DNA from: JAGOJE01 sp964553715
Lineage (GTDB): Bacteria > Pseudomonadota > Alphaproteobacteria > Rickettsiales > Rickettsiaceae
Length of the DNA stretch: 64,000 nucleotides
Assembly (NCBI GenBank): GCA_964553715.1
Contig: CAZKKY010000001.1
Coordinates: 1-64,000, forward strand
Reading direction: 5' to 3'
Each line of letters begins with the position of its first letter. Within the stretch, counting starts at the first letter, position 1. Positions 25,837 through 35,179 of the stretch are shown piece by piece. Position numbers and translations under genes: made by a program. The notes beneath the pieces are model-generated. The model was given only the letters and a program-made list of their open reading frames with translations, had not been told where the DNA came from and made no database searches.

Positions 25837-27159
25837 ATGAAACAGGTAAAGTGTATGTTTAAAAAAATTTTTACAATATTTTTTATTGTTATTCTAAGCT
25901 CTTCTGCAGCAATTGCAGATAAGCAGAACCCTAATGAAAAATATTACAAAAAATTTCAATATGTTTTTGAAAAAGTAATTAAGGAATATGTAGAAAACCC
26001 AGACGATGAGCAAAAAGATAAAATGATGGATGCAGCACTGAGCGGAATGTTATCTTCTCTTGATCCTCATTCTTCTTATCTTACTAGTGAAGATTTCGAA
26101 GATCTCATTCAATCTACCAAGGGTGAATTTGGAGGCATTGGTGTTGAAATAACATATGAATCTGGTGCTATTAAGGTAATATCTCCGATAGACGACTTAC
26201 CAGCTGATAAAGCCGGTATTAAAGCTGGCGATTATATAATCAGCGTAGATGATGAGATGGTTTCTAATTTAGGTTTTTACAAATCTGTAAAGGCTATGAG
26301 AGGCGTACCTGGTACCAAAGTCAGGCTTAGTGTTTTAACAGAAGGCGAAAATAAAGCTAGAGACTTAGAACTTACAAGAGAAATTGTCCAAATCAAAGCT
26401 GTTAAATCTAAATTAGACAAAGATATTGCTTATTTAAGGATAGTGACTTTCAATGAACATACTATGACTGAAATGAAAAAGTCTGTAGCAGATCTTATAG
26501 CATCTAGTAAAACACCTATAAAAGGTATAATATTAGATTTACGTAATAATCCTGGTGGCCTATTGAATCAGGCTGTTGATATGTGTGATTACTTTTTAGA
26601 TTCTGGATTAATAGTTAGTACCAAAGGAAGATCTATGACTGATACTACTTTCATGGTTAACAGATTTACAGCTAAGGCACCAAAAGTTCCTGTGGTAGTT
26701 TTAATTAATGGCGGTTCAGCTTCTGCATCTGAGATAGTAGCAGGAGCATTGCAAGACCATAAAAGAGCTATCATATTAGGCACTAAATCTTTTGGTAAAG
26801 GTTCTGTACAAACATTATTTGAGCTTAGCAATAGCAGCGGCATGAAGATCACTACTGCTAAGTATTATACACCAAATGGCACTTCTATACAGGCGGAAGG
26901 TATAAATCCCGATATTTTTGTAGAACAGGCAAAAATCGAATACCCTAAGAAAGATGAAAATAAGAAATTTTCTGAATCTTCTCTAAAAAATCATCTAAAA
27001 AATGATAAAGAAAAAGAGAAAAAACCATCTTCTTCAGATAGTATAAAAGATAAATCTGATGTTATTCCTATGTCTGATATGTATAAAGAAGATTATCAAT
27101 ATTCTAAAGCTTACGATTTGATAATCGGCTTAACTATAATGCAAGAAGAAAAGAAATAG
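25837..27159 (+). CDS. ctpA: C-terminal processing peptidase (S41)
   Basis: Periplasmic serine protease that trims or degrades envelope proteins. Signal peptide about 1-28, PDZ domain with GEFGGIGVEI and ADKAGIKAGD (about 90-170), then the S41 catalytic core with Ser in GGSASASEI and Lys in TKSFGKGSVQ. The C-terminal 70 residues are Lys/Ser-rich and variable. ATG 25837 directly follows parE; an in-frame ATG six codons later is also possible. It heads the block ctpA-rppH-NDUFS4-like-anmK. Confidence 0.93.
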   Translation: MKQVKCMFKKIFTIFFIVILSSSAAIADKQNPNEKYYKKFQYVFEKVIKEYVENPDDEQKDKMMDAALSGMLSSLDPHSSYLTSEDFEDLIQSTKGEFGGIGVEITYESGAIKVISPIDDLPADKAGIKAGDYIISVDDEMVSNLGFYKSVKAMRGVPGTKVRLSVLTEGENKARDLELTREIVQIKAVKSKLDKDIAYLRIVTFNEHTMTEMKKSVADLIASSKTPIKGIILDLRNNPGGLLNQAVDMCDYFLDSGLIVSTKGRSMTDTTFMVNRFTAKAPKVPVVVLINGGSASASEIVAGALQDHKRAIILGTKSFGKGSVQTLFELSNSSGMKITTAKYYTPNGTSIQAEGINPDIFVEQAKIEYPKKDENKKFSESSLKNHLKNDKEKEKKPSSSDSIKDKSDVIPMSDMYKEDYQYSKAYDLIIGLTIMQEEKK

Positions 27160-27165
27160 CTATAT

Positions 27166-27660
27166 ATGTCTAACTATGAACTTTACACACCTAGTCATTT
27201 TCTACCATATAGACTAGGTGTAGGCATGATGATTATAAATGATAAGAATCAAGTCTTTGTTGGAAAAAGAGTAGATGCAAAGCTTCATGCATGGCAAATG
27301 CCTCAAGGTGGTATACATCTTGGGGAAACACCTAGTAAAGCTGCTCTTAGAGAGATGAAAGAAGAGATAGGCTCAAGTTCTGGATATATAATAGCTGAAA
27401 GTAAAAATTGGTATAGTTACGATATTCCTAAATTTCTTATACCTAAACTCTGGGATGGAAATTATAAAGGACAAAAACAAAAATGGTTTCTAATAAAATT
27501 CACAGGCTCTGACGAGGATATCAATATAGCTACAGACCATCAAGAGTTTTTGGAATGGCGTTGGGCAGATATACACCAACTATACGATATTATTATTCCT
27601 TTTAAAAAAAAGCTATATAAAGCTGTGTTAGATGAATTTATTCCACTAATTAAAATTTAA
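27166..27660 (+). CDS. rppH: RNA pyrophosphohydrolase
   Basis: NUDIX enzyme that removes pyrophosphate from mRNA 5' ends or hydrolyses dinucleoside polyphosphates (the alphaproteobacterial NudH/IalA type). The Nudix box is complete: GGIHLGETPSKAALREMKEEIG, given here in parts, GGIHLGE and REMKEEIG. The N-terminal LPYRLGVGMMI and the central WYSYDIP and GQKQKWFL motifs are those of RppH. Length of 164 is normal. It follows ctpA by six bases in the same operon. Confidence 0.93.
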   Translation: MSNYELYTPSHFLPYRLGVGMMIINDKNQVFVGKRVDAKLHAWQMPQGGIHLGETPSKAALREMKEEIGSSSGYIIAESKNWYSYDIPKFLIPKLWDGNYKGQKQKWFLIKFTGSDEDINIATDHQEFLEWRWADIHQLYDIIIPFKKKLYKAVLDEFIPLIKI

Positions 27661-27672
27661 CTATATAATAAT

Positions 27673-27951
27673 ATGAAAGTATTAATAAAAAAAACTACTA
27701 GAAAGATAAATCAGTCGGGATTAGGACAAGAAAAATGGTCCATCATTTTTCCTAAAAAACCTGAAATGGAATTCTTAAACCCTGTAATGGGATGGACTTC
27801 TAGCGAGGATGTAATGCAGGAAGTTAATTTATCTTTTTTAAGCAAAGAAATGGCTATAGATTTTGCCAAAGGCAATGGTTGGTCTTTCGAAGAAATTAAA
27901 CCTAAAGAACGTAAAATCATAAAAAAATCCTACTCTGATAATTTTATTTAA
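27673..27951 (+). CDS. NDUFS4-like complex I accessory protein
   Basis: A 92-residue homologue of the ETC complex I subunit (NDUFS4, 18 kDa) family, an accessory protein of NADH dehydrogenase shared by alphaproteobacteria and mitochondria. Conserved features are NPVMGWTSSEDVMQEVNL and FLSKEMAIDFAKGNGW. No membrane segment. It is far from the nuo genes, as is usual in Rickettsiales. It sits between rppH and anmK on the same strand. Confidence 0.88.
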   Translation: MKVLIKKTTRKINQSGLGQEKWSIIFPKKPEMEFLNPVMGWTSSEDVMQEVNLSFLSKEMAIDFAKGNGWSFEEIKPKERKIIKKSYSDNFI

Positions 27952-28008
27952 ATCTAGGAAAAACAAAGGAAATAACACGACCATCAAATTTAAAAATTGA
28001 TTATATTT

Positions 28009-29052
28009 ATGATAGCCCTAGGATTAATGAGTGGAACATCTTGTGACGGCATAGATGCTGCAATAATAGAAACAGACGGCAATACAGTAAAAAATTTTAT
28101 AGCTGAATACCATCTTCCTTATAGTTTGGATTTTTCAAAAAAGCTACTTTCTTTGATGGATGGCAATATTCCATTTTATCATATAGAAAAAGAACTCACA
28201 GAACTACATTGCTATGCTATAGAAAACATCCTAAAACTATCTTTAACAAAGCCAGATGTAATAGGCTTTCATGGCCAGGCCTTGTTTCATGACCCTTCAA
28301 ATACAATTACTATACAAATTGGGAATCCACATATAATAGCTGCAAGATTTGGTATCAAAGTTGTGTCTGATTTTCGTAGAAGAGATGTTGCTTATGGTGG
28401 CCAAGGCGCTCCTTTAATACCGGTATTTCATAAAGCGATAATGAAGGATTATAATTTTCCTCTTGCTGTTGTAAATATTGGCGGAGTATCAAATGCAACT
28501 TATATAAATAAAGAGATATTATTAGGATACGACCTTGGCCCTGGCAATGCATATATAAATGATGCTATGATGCGTCATTTTAATAAGCCATATGATAATG
28601 ATGGAATAATAGCAGAATCTGGCATCGTTGATTTGGAAGTAGTAGAAAAATTTTTATCTGATAGTTTTTTCTATATCCCTCCCCCAAAATCTTTAGATCG
28701 TAATCATTTTAGTTTTGTAATGAAATTGCTAGATAAACATAAACCAGAAGATAAAATAGCTACCCTTACTATGATTACAGCGCGCGCTATATCATCTAGC
28801 TTATCTAGCCTTGATATTGACAAAATATTCCTTTGTGGTGGCGGAGTAAAAAACAAAATATTGGTAAAATTCTTACAAGATGCTTTAGAAAAAATAGAAG
28901 TTCAAGATCTTGCAAGTCTAGGCTTTAGCCCTGATTATATAGAAGCGCAAGGATTTGCTTTTCTAGCTGCAAGATGTATTAACAATATACCATCTAGCTT
29001 CTCATCTACCACAGGAGTAAAAATTCCTACTGTATGCGGAGTAGTGTTTTAA
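28009..29052 (+). CDS. anmK: anhydro-N-acetylmuramic acid kinase
   Basis: Phosphorylates 1,6-anhydroMurNAc from peptidoglycan turnover to MurNAc-6-phosphate. It has the sugar-kinase fold with the N-terminal GLMSGTSCDGID phosphate loop, the SDFRRRDVAYGGQGAPL motif (split here as SDFRRRDVA and GGQGAPL), VNIGGVSN, and FCGGG-like LCGGGVKN. I chose ATG 28009 (MIALGLMSGTS) over an upstream TTG. It works with the lytic transglycosylase and LD-carboxypeptidase at 40.2-43.1 kb, which would supply the anhydro products. Confidence 0.93.
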   Translation: MIALGLMSGTSCDGIDAAIIETDGNTVKNFIAEYHLPYSLDFSKKLLSLMDGNIPFYHIEKELTELHCYAIENILKLSLTKPDVIGFHGQALFHDPSNTITIQIGNPHIIAARFGIKVVSDFRRRDVAYGGQGAPLIPVFHKAIMKDYNFPLAVVNIGGVSNATYINKEILLGYDLGPGNAYINDAMMRHFNKPYDNDGIIAESGIVDLEVVEKFLSDSFFYIPPPKSLDRNHFSFVMKLLDKHKPEDKIATLTMITARAISSSLSSLDIDKIFLCGGGVKNKILVKFLQDALEKIEVQDLASLGFSPDYIEAQGFAFLAARCINNIPSSFSSTTGVKIPTVCGVVF

Positions 29053-29114
29053 AATTAGGAAAATGATTATGATTATCATCTAGTTTTGGAACATTTTATA
29101 TGTAATGGTTACTC

Positions 29115-29960
29115 TTACTCTTTAAGAGACTGACATAAATTAAGCAGTTTTTCTTGATATTTGGGATGATTGATCCAATTGGTTTTTGCCTTTAAAAACT
29201 TCAATTCAGAATGCCTTGTTGGCAAGGTTTTACATAGATAAACTATAGATTCGTCTGATATAAAATGAGATCTTGGAATATCTAAAATTGATGCCATTTC
29301 CTCTCTAAAAGCTGCAATATGACGAATTCTATTATTCAACTTTTTATTATTTAAATTGATTCGAGATTTTACTTTTTTCCATGCATTTTCGTAGTCTGGT
29401 TTGTAATTAGAAGGATTTAGTAATTTTTTGATCTCATTTTCATATTCACTATAGTCCTTTATTTCCTGAGATAATTTGTAATAAATTGCATGCAGATGTT
29501 GCACATCTGTTTTTGCATATTCTAGCATCAAATCTGTTAAAGGCCTTTGCAGCCAATCTGACTGCTGATGTGTTTTGTCGATATCAATATCACATATAGC
29601 TTTACATAACTCGCTATAACTTGAAGCGCTCCTAAAACCACAAAATTTTGCAGCTGTTTGAGTATCAAAAATATTTACAGGAAGAGATTTAAAATGAAGA
29701 TAAAAAATTTCAAAATCTTGAGCAGGTGAATGTAATATTTTTAATATCTTCTCATTTTGTAATAGATCATTAAATGCTGATATATCTGTATTTAGAGCAT
29801 CTAATATATACATTTCACCATTTTCTGTACATATTTGAATTATGCCAATTTTAGGATAATACGTAGATCTTCTAACAAATTCTGTATCTATTGCTAGTGA
29901 TCTATTCTCTTGTAATTTTTTACATAAAGAATCTAATTCTATTTGGTTATTAATTAACAC
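29115..29960 (-). CDS. rnd: ribonuclease D
   Basis: 3'-5' exoribonuclease in tRNA maturation. The DEDD catalytic residues appear in AIDTEFVRR (Exo I), LHSPAQDFEIF (Exo II) and EYAKTDVQHLHAIY (Exo III). At 281 residues it is shorter than the enterobacterial enzyme and has one C-terminal helical region (HRDC-like, about 205-275). The start is GTG at 29958-29960. It is divergent from aspS. Confidence 0.9.
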   Translation of the reverse strand: MLINNQIELDSLCKKLQENRSLAIDTEFVRRSTYYPKIGIIQICTENGEMYILDALNTDISAFNDLLQNEKILKILHSPAQDFEIFYLHFKSLPVNIFDTQTAAKFCGFRSASSYSELCKAICDIDIDKTHQQSDWLQRPLTDLMLEYAKTDVQHLHAIYYKLSQEIKDYSEYENEIKKLLNPSNYKPDYENAWKKVKSRINLNNKKLNNRIRHIAAFREEMASILDIPRSHFISDESIVYLCKTLPTRHSELKFLKAKTNWINHPKYQEKLLNLCQSLKE

Positions 29961-30042
29961 TTATTGCTACGTTTTTTATTTGCTATAGATAAAGAAGTTC
30001 TGTATTATCTCACAAAAATATTTAAGAATCAAGGTGAGTAAT

Positions 30043-31869
30043 ATGCATAAATATAGAACCCATAATTGCAATGATCTTAATATAAGCAATGTTGGGGAGA
30101 CTGTAAAATTATCTGGATGGGTCCACAGAAGGCGCGATCATGGAAATTTACTTTTTATAGATCTTAGAGACCATTATGGCATTACTCAGGTCTTATTTAC
30201 AGATCAAGATGCAAGTCTTATGGATTCTGCAAGCAGGCTTCGTTTTGAAAGTGTTATAACAATTGTAGGAAAAGTTACTGCTAGAAGCCTAGACGCTATC
30301 AATCCAGATCTAAATACAGGACAGATTGAAGTTATCGCATCATCTTACGAGTTAGAATCAGCCGCTGATATGCTTCCATTTTCTGTGAATTCTGATCAAG
30401 AAACCCCTGAAGAAACAAGGCTTACATATAGATTTTTAGATTTAAGAAGAGAAGAATTACACAATAATATTATATTAAGATCAAAAATTATAGCAGAAAT
30501 TAGAAAATTGATGATAGATCAAGGATTTCAGGAATTTCAAACACCTATACTTACTGCTAGTTCGCCTGAAGGAGCAAGAGATTTTCTAGTTCCTAGCAGA
30601 TTGCATCCTGGCAAATTTTATGCTTTGCCTCAAGCACCTCAACAATTTAAGCAATTACTTATGGTATCTGGATTTGATAAATATTTTCAGATAGCACCTT
30701 GTTTTAGAGATGAAGATGCTAGGGCGGATCGTTCTCCTGGTGAATTTTATCAATTAGATGTAGAAATGTCCTTTGTCACGCAGGATGATGTATTTGCAGC
30801 TATAGAGCCTGTAATGCATAATATTTTTACTAAATTTTCTGATAAATCTGTTTCTGATTTTCCATTTGTAAGGATTCCATATATTGATGCTATGCTAAAA
30901 TATGGTTCAGACAAGCCAGATCTTCGTAATCCTATAGAAATATCAGATGTAACTAGTGTTTTTGCTGATTCAGATTTTACTATTTTTAGAGAAAACATCA
31001 AAAAAGGTTCTATCGTAAGAGCAATACCTGTTCCTAAAGGCACAAATCAACCACGAAGCTTTTTTGATAAAATGACAGAACATGCAATAAACGAAGGCGC
31101 TTCTGGTCTTGGATATATACAATTTACAGAAGACGGCTCTGCTAAAGGGCCTGTTGCAAAATTTTTAAATGAGTCTAAGATTTCTGAAATTAAATCTATT
31201 TGCAAAATTGGTGCTATGGATTCTGTATTCTTTTCTTGTGATATAGAACTAAAAGCGGCAAAACTTGCTGGTAAAGTACGCGCTAAAGTTGCTGAAGAAT
31301 TAGGCCTAATAGAACAAAACTGCTATAAATTCTGCTGGATTGTTGATTTTCCATTTTATGAACTCAATGAAGAGACAAATCAAATAGATTTTAGCCACAA
31401 TCCATTTTCTATGCCGCAAGGTGGACTTGATGTTTTAGAAAATGCAAAAACGAAAGATGATTTGCTTGCTATAAAAGCTTTTCAATATGATATTGTTTGT
31501 AATGGTGTTGAATTATCTAGTGGAGCTATTAGAAATCACAAACCCGAACTTATGTATAAAGCTTTTGAAATAGTTGGATATAGCAAGAAAGATGTTGATG
31601 AAAAATTTGGAGGAATGATAAGGGCATTTAAATTTGGTGCTCCACCACATGGAGGAATTGCACCTGGTATTGACCGTATAGTAATGCTTCTTGCAGATGC
31701 ACCAAATATAAGAGAGATAATAGCTTTCCCTCTCAATCAACGCGCAGAAGACTTACTAATGAATGCTCCATCTTATGTAGCAGATAAACAACTCAAAGAA
31801 TTAAACATATTACTTTCACCATCTGTTCGTAATATGCTAGACAAAAATAACAACAAGAAGGAAGTTTGA
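30043..31869 (+). CDS. aspS: aspartate-tRNA ligase
   Basis: Class II aminoacyl-tRNA synthetase. N-terminal OB anticodon-binding domain (GWVHRRRDHGNLLFIDLRDHYG, about 20-45, cited in part), catalytic core with motif 2 FRDEDARADRSPGEF, bacterial GAD insertion domain, and motif 3 GIAPGIDRIVML. About 608 residues is normal. I prefer ATG 30043 with AAGGTGAG upstream to the GTG at 30034. In alphaproteobacteria without asparagine-tRNA synthetase this enzyme is often non-discriminating. Three bases separate it from the serine hydrolase gene. Confidence 0.96.
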   Translation: MHKYRTHNCNDLNISNVGETVKLSGWVHRRRDHGNLLFIDLRDHYGITQVLFTDQDASLMDSASRLRFESVITIVGKVTARSLDAINPDLNTGQIEVIASSYELESAADMLPFSVNSDQETPEETRLTYRFLDLRREELHNNIILRSKIIAEIRKLMIDQGFQEFQTPILTASSPEGARDFLVPSRLHPGKFYALPQAPQQFKQLLMVSGFDKYFQIAPCFRDEDARADRSPGEFYQLDVEMSFVTQDDVFAAIEPVMHNIFTKFSDKSVSDFPFVRIPYIDAMLKYGSDKPDLRNPIEISDVTSVFADSDFTIFRENIKKGSIVRAIPVPKGTNQPRSFFDKMTEHAINEGASGLGYIQFTEDGSAKGPVAKFLNESKISEIKSICKIGAMDSVFFSCDIELKAAKLAGKVRAKVAEELGLIEQNCYKFCWIVDFPFYELNEETNQIDFSHNPFSMPQGGLDVLENAKTKDDLLAIKAFQYDIVCNGVELSSGAIRNHKPELMYKAFEIVGYSKKDVDEKFGGMIRAFKFGAPPHGGIAPGIDRIVMLLADAPNIREIIAFPLNQRAEDLLMNAPSYVADKQLKELNILLSPSVRNMLDKNNNKKEV

Positions 31870-31872
31870 TTT

Positions 31873-33195
31873 ATGACAAATTATCTAAAATCTTTTATTA
31901 TATTTTTTGTAATTTTATTTACTTACAATATATCTTATTCATCTGTTATATCAAAGGAAGATGATAAATTTAATTCAGCAAATAGTGACTCTCGTTACCA
32001 TGATAAAGAGAAGTCTACAGAAAAAGTATTTTCTGTTTATGGAAAAAAAGTAAAATCTGTTATATCAGAATATACTAATAATCATTATCTTAATGCAACT
32101 TATGTAATTTCTGAAAATGGTAAAGTTATTGCAAGCGGAGCAAGAGGCATTTTTTCTATTAATGGTGATGAAAAAGTACAGTTAAAGCCAAGTCAGCAAA
32201 TGGCTATTGCATCTGGCACTAAACCTATTACTGCAGCAGGAATACTACGCCTTCAGGATAAAGGCATGCTTGATGTTAATGATACTGTAGCAAAACTACT
32301 TCCTGTAGAATCAAAAATGTGGCCTAACGACACATTGCCAGAATGGGCACATAAAGTAACACTTCACCATTTACTAACACATAGTAGTGGTATAGCTGAA
32401 TATATTCCTGAATTGAAGGTAGATTTTTCTAAGGGGCATGCTAATGTAAATAAGCAAATATTAAATTTTGCTGCTTCTAAACCTTTAGCTTTTGAGCCTG
32501 GATCTCAATATACATATGGTAATACTGGATTCATCATTTTAGGTCTTGTTATAGAACATGTATCTAAAGAACCATTATACAAGTTTTTTGCTAAAGAATT
32601 TTTTAAACCCCTTGGTATGAAAAAAACTTTCTTATCCTCTATGTCTCAAGGTTTAAAATATCAACGCGGAGAATTATCTTATAAATATCCAGATAGATAT
32701 TTTATGGTACCTAACGGTAGTATAACACCTAATCTTGTTCTTTCTCAGGTTCCATTTCTAATTGCTCCATTCTCTGATGGTGGTATTGTGTCTACATCAA
32801 AAGACATGCTAAAATTCCATAATGCTTTACATAATGGCGCCATTTTATCTGATAAATCATACAAGCAAATGATGACTGAATATGGTAAATCTACTAAATC
32901 ATCTTTTGGTTTAGAAAGTAGCTATGGCTATGGTATTTTTATTTCTAAACTCTCCGATGGTAGCACATTATATCATCACGCTGGTAGTGCTATTGCTATT
33001 CGCAGTGAGTTTGGATATATCCCTGAGTCTAAAATTTGCTATTCTATTATAAGCAATACAATGGTACAAATACCTGATGATCTTAAAGATAAAATTGATC
33101 TTACTAATTCGTATAACCAGATAGATATTGGTTTCTTTAAAAAATCTCTTCTTGATGGCATAGTTAACTCTACCAAGGTAGCACAATCTAAATAA
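31873..33195 (+). CDS. exported serine hydrolase, class C beta-lactamase-like
   Basis: A periplasmic penicillin-binding-protein-fold enzyme (beta-lactamase/transpeptidase-like, serine hydrolase clan). Signal peptide about 1-23. The SxxK motif is SGTK (in AIASGTKPITAAG), the Y-x-N motif is YGN in YTYGNTGF, and the third motif is HAG in YHHAGS. 440 residues is within range. It may be a D-alanyl carboxypeptidase or esterase; activity against beta-lactams cannot be inferred. It is coupled to aspS and precedes def by six bases. Confidence 0.85.
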   Translation: MTNYLKSFIIFFVILFTYNISYSSVISKEDDKFNSANSDSRYHDKEKSTEKVFSVYGKKVKSVISEYTNNHYLNATYVISENGKVIASGARGIFSINGDEKVQLKPSQQMAIASGTKPITAAGILRLQDKGMLDVNDTVAKLLPVESKMWPNDTLPEWAHKVTLHHLLTHSSGIAEYIPELKVDFSKGHANVNKQILNFAASKPLAFEPGSQYTYGNTGFIILGLVIEHVSKEPLYKFFAKEFFKPLGMKKTFLSSMSQGLKYQRGELSYKYPDRYFMVPNGSITPNLVLSQVPFLIAPFSDGGIVSTSKDMLKFHNALHNGAILSDKSYKQMMTEYGKSTKSSFGLESSYGYGIFISKLSDGSTLYHHAGSAIAIRSEFGYIPESKICYSIISNTMVQIPDDLKDKIDLTNSYNQIDIGFFKKSLLDGIVNSTKVAQSK

Positions 33196-33201
33196 TAAAC
33201 T

Positions 33202-33729
33202 ATGGCAATATTACCAATCATTACGGCTCTTAACCCATTACTTAGGCAAAAATCTACACCTGTAGAGGTAATAGATGATACGTTCCTTAAGTTTTTAGAT
33301 GATATGATAGAAACTATGTATCATGATAAAGGTATCGGGCTTGCAGCCGTACAGGTTGGTGTATTAAAACGTGCTTTAGTTATGGATTTACAAGATTCTG
33401 ACGACACGAAGAGACCTAAAGGTTTTTATCCTATTAAGATGATTAATCCAGAAATTATATTCAAATCTGAGTCTAAATGCTCTGCAAATGAAGGATGTTT
33501 ATCCGTACCTGGAGAATTTATTGATGTAATAAGGCCTGAATCTGTCACTATAAAATTTCTAGATCATTTATCTAAAGAGCATATTCTAGAGTGCAATGAT
33601 TGGCTTGCAAGGGTAGTGCAGCATGAAATGGACCATTTAGATGGTAAAACTTTACTAAATTATGTATCTAGTGTTAAAAAGGATATAATAATAAGAAAAC
33701 TTGCAAGACACAAACGCAATCAATTATGA
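33202..33729 (+). CDS. def: peptide deformylase
   Basis: Removes the formyl group from nascent N-terminal methionine. All three motifs are present: GIGLAAVQVG, EGCLSVPG with the metal-binding Cys, and HEMDHLDG with HExxH. Length of 175 is usual. It overlaps fmt by four bases (ATGA), the standard def-fmt pair. Confidence 0.96.
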   Translation: MAILPIITALNPLLRQKSTPVEVIDDTFLKFLDDMIETMYHDKGIGLAAVQVGVLKRALVMDLQDSDDTKRPKGFYPIKMINPEIIFKSESKCSANEGCLSVPGEFIDVIRPESVTIKFLDHLSKEHILECNDWLARVVQHEMDHLDGKTLLNYVSSVKKDIIIRKLARHKRNQL

Positions 33730-34643
33730 AAATAATATTCATGGGGACACCAGAATTCGCCTGCCCCAGTTTACACAAACTTCTTAGTAGTAATCACGAA
33801 GTAGTTGCTGTATTTACCCAAGCCCCAAAACCAAAAGGTAGAGGGATGCATCTTATGAAATCTCCAATTCATATATTGGCTGAAGAATATAATATTCCTG
33901 TTTATAATCCTGCTACTCTTAAAACAGAAGATTCTTGTAAGCAAATTTACTCTTTAGAAGCTGATATTATAATTGTAGTAGCATATGGTTTTATTATTCC
34001 AAAATCCATAATAGAATGTAAAAAATATGGTTGTTTAAATATTCATCCATCAAAATTACCTAAATTCCGTGGTGCGGCACCTCTTCAAAGAACTTTGCTT
34101 AGCGGAGATAAAGAAACAGCTGTTTGTATTATGCAAATGGATGAAGGGCTTGATACTGGTGATATAATACTACAAGAGAACATCTCACTACCTGATGATA
34201 TTACACTTGAGTTACTCCATAATTTATGCGCTTCTAAGGGAGCTGAACTCCTTTTGAAAACTTTAGATAACATAGACTCCCTTCCTAGAATTCCTCAATC
34301 TACTGAAGGCATCAGTTACGCCTTTAAACTAACTAAAGAAGAGGGAAAAATAAACTGGTATGATTCAGTAATTGATATAGACAGGAAGATAAGAGCCCTT
34401 AACCCATGGCCTGGCACTTATTGTAATTACGATGGTCAAATGATAAAAATACTTCAAGCAAAACCTCATTTAATTGATATAGCAGGAATAAATCCTGGTA
34501 TGATAGTGCCTGACAAATCTATGGTAGTTTGCAGTGATGGAATGCTTGAAATATTATCTGTACAAAAAACTGGTGGACGTACAATGAGTTTCACAGATTT
34601 CCTGCGAGGAGTTAAAAATACAATATCATCAATGGATATGTAA
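33726..34643 (+). CDS. fmt: methionyl-tRNA formyltransferase
   Basis: Formylates initiator Met-tRNA using 10-formyl-tetrahydrofolate. It begins MKIIFMGTPEFACPSL and contains the folate-binding NIHPSKLPKFRGAAPLQ (Asn, His) and DEGLDTGDI catalytic Asp. The C-terminal OB-like domain follows from about 205. Length of 305 is normal. The stop overlaps the tsaE start (TAATG), giving a compact def-fmt-tsaE unit. Confidence 0.96.
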   Translation: MKIIFMGTPEFACPSLHKLLSSNHEVVAVFTQAPKPKGRGMHLMKSPIHILAEEYNIPVYNPATLKTEDSCKQIYSLEADIIIVVAYGFIIPKSIIECKKYGCLNIHPSKLPKFRGAAPLQRTLLSGDKETAVCIMQMDEGLDTGDIILQENISLPDDITLELLHNLCASKGAELLLKTLDNIDSLPRIPQSTEGISYAFKLTKEEGKINWYDSVIDIDRKIRALNPWPGTYCNYDGQMIKILQAKPHLIDIAGINPGMIVPDKSMVVCSDGMLEILSVQKTGGRTMSFTDFLRGVKNTISSMDM

Positions 34644-35089
34644 TGATAGAATATCTTATAAAGTCAGAAGAGGAAATGATATTATTTGGTGAAAAAATAG
34701 CCTCAATATTAAAGCCTTCAGACATAATAACACTAAAAGGCGATCTTGGAGCTGGTAAAACATTTCTTACTAGATCTATTATCAGATTTTTATGTGGACA
34801 AGATGTAATAGTGCCTAGCCCCACTTTTAATATTGTGCAGATATATAATCTTTCTGATTATGCTATTTATCATTATGATTTATACAGATTAAAATCTGAA
34901 AACGAACTTTTTGAGCTAGCATTTGATGATGCATTAAATGGAAATATTACAATCATTGAATGGCCTGAAATTGCAAAGTTTCTTATCCCGGATACTAAGA
35001 TAGATATCAACATAGTGTCTAACGATATAGGACATAGAATAATAAAAATATCTTCTAATACAACACAAAATTTGATTAATTTGCTGTAA
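34643..35089 (+). CDS. tsaE: tRNA threonylcarbamoyladenosine biosynthesis protein TsaE
   Basis: P-loop ATPase that supports TsaB/TsaD in making t6A37 of ANN-decoding tRNAs. Walker A is GDLGAGKT and the family motif SPTFNIVQIY follows; HYDLYR and IIEWPE are conserved. Length of 148 is normal. It is the last gene of the def-fmt-tsaE unit and converges on topA across a 90-base gap. Confidence 0.94.
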   Translation: MIEYLIKSEEEMILFGEKIASILKPSDIITLKGDLGAGKTFLTRSIIRFLCGQDVIVPSPTFNIVQIYNLSDYAIYHYDLYRLKSENELFELAFDDALNGNITIIEWPEIAKFLIPDTKIDINIVSNDIGHRIIKISSNTTQNLINLL

Positions 35090-35179
35090 AAACTTTAGTA
35101 ATAGAGTCCGCTATTATAAAATCAAAAATTAATCAAACCCAGCGAGTAACTTGGTTATTGATGTTCTGTAGTATATCAC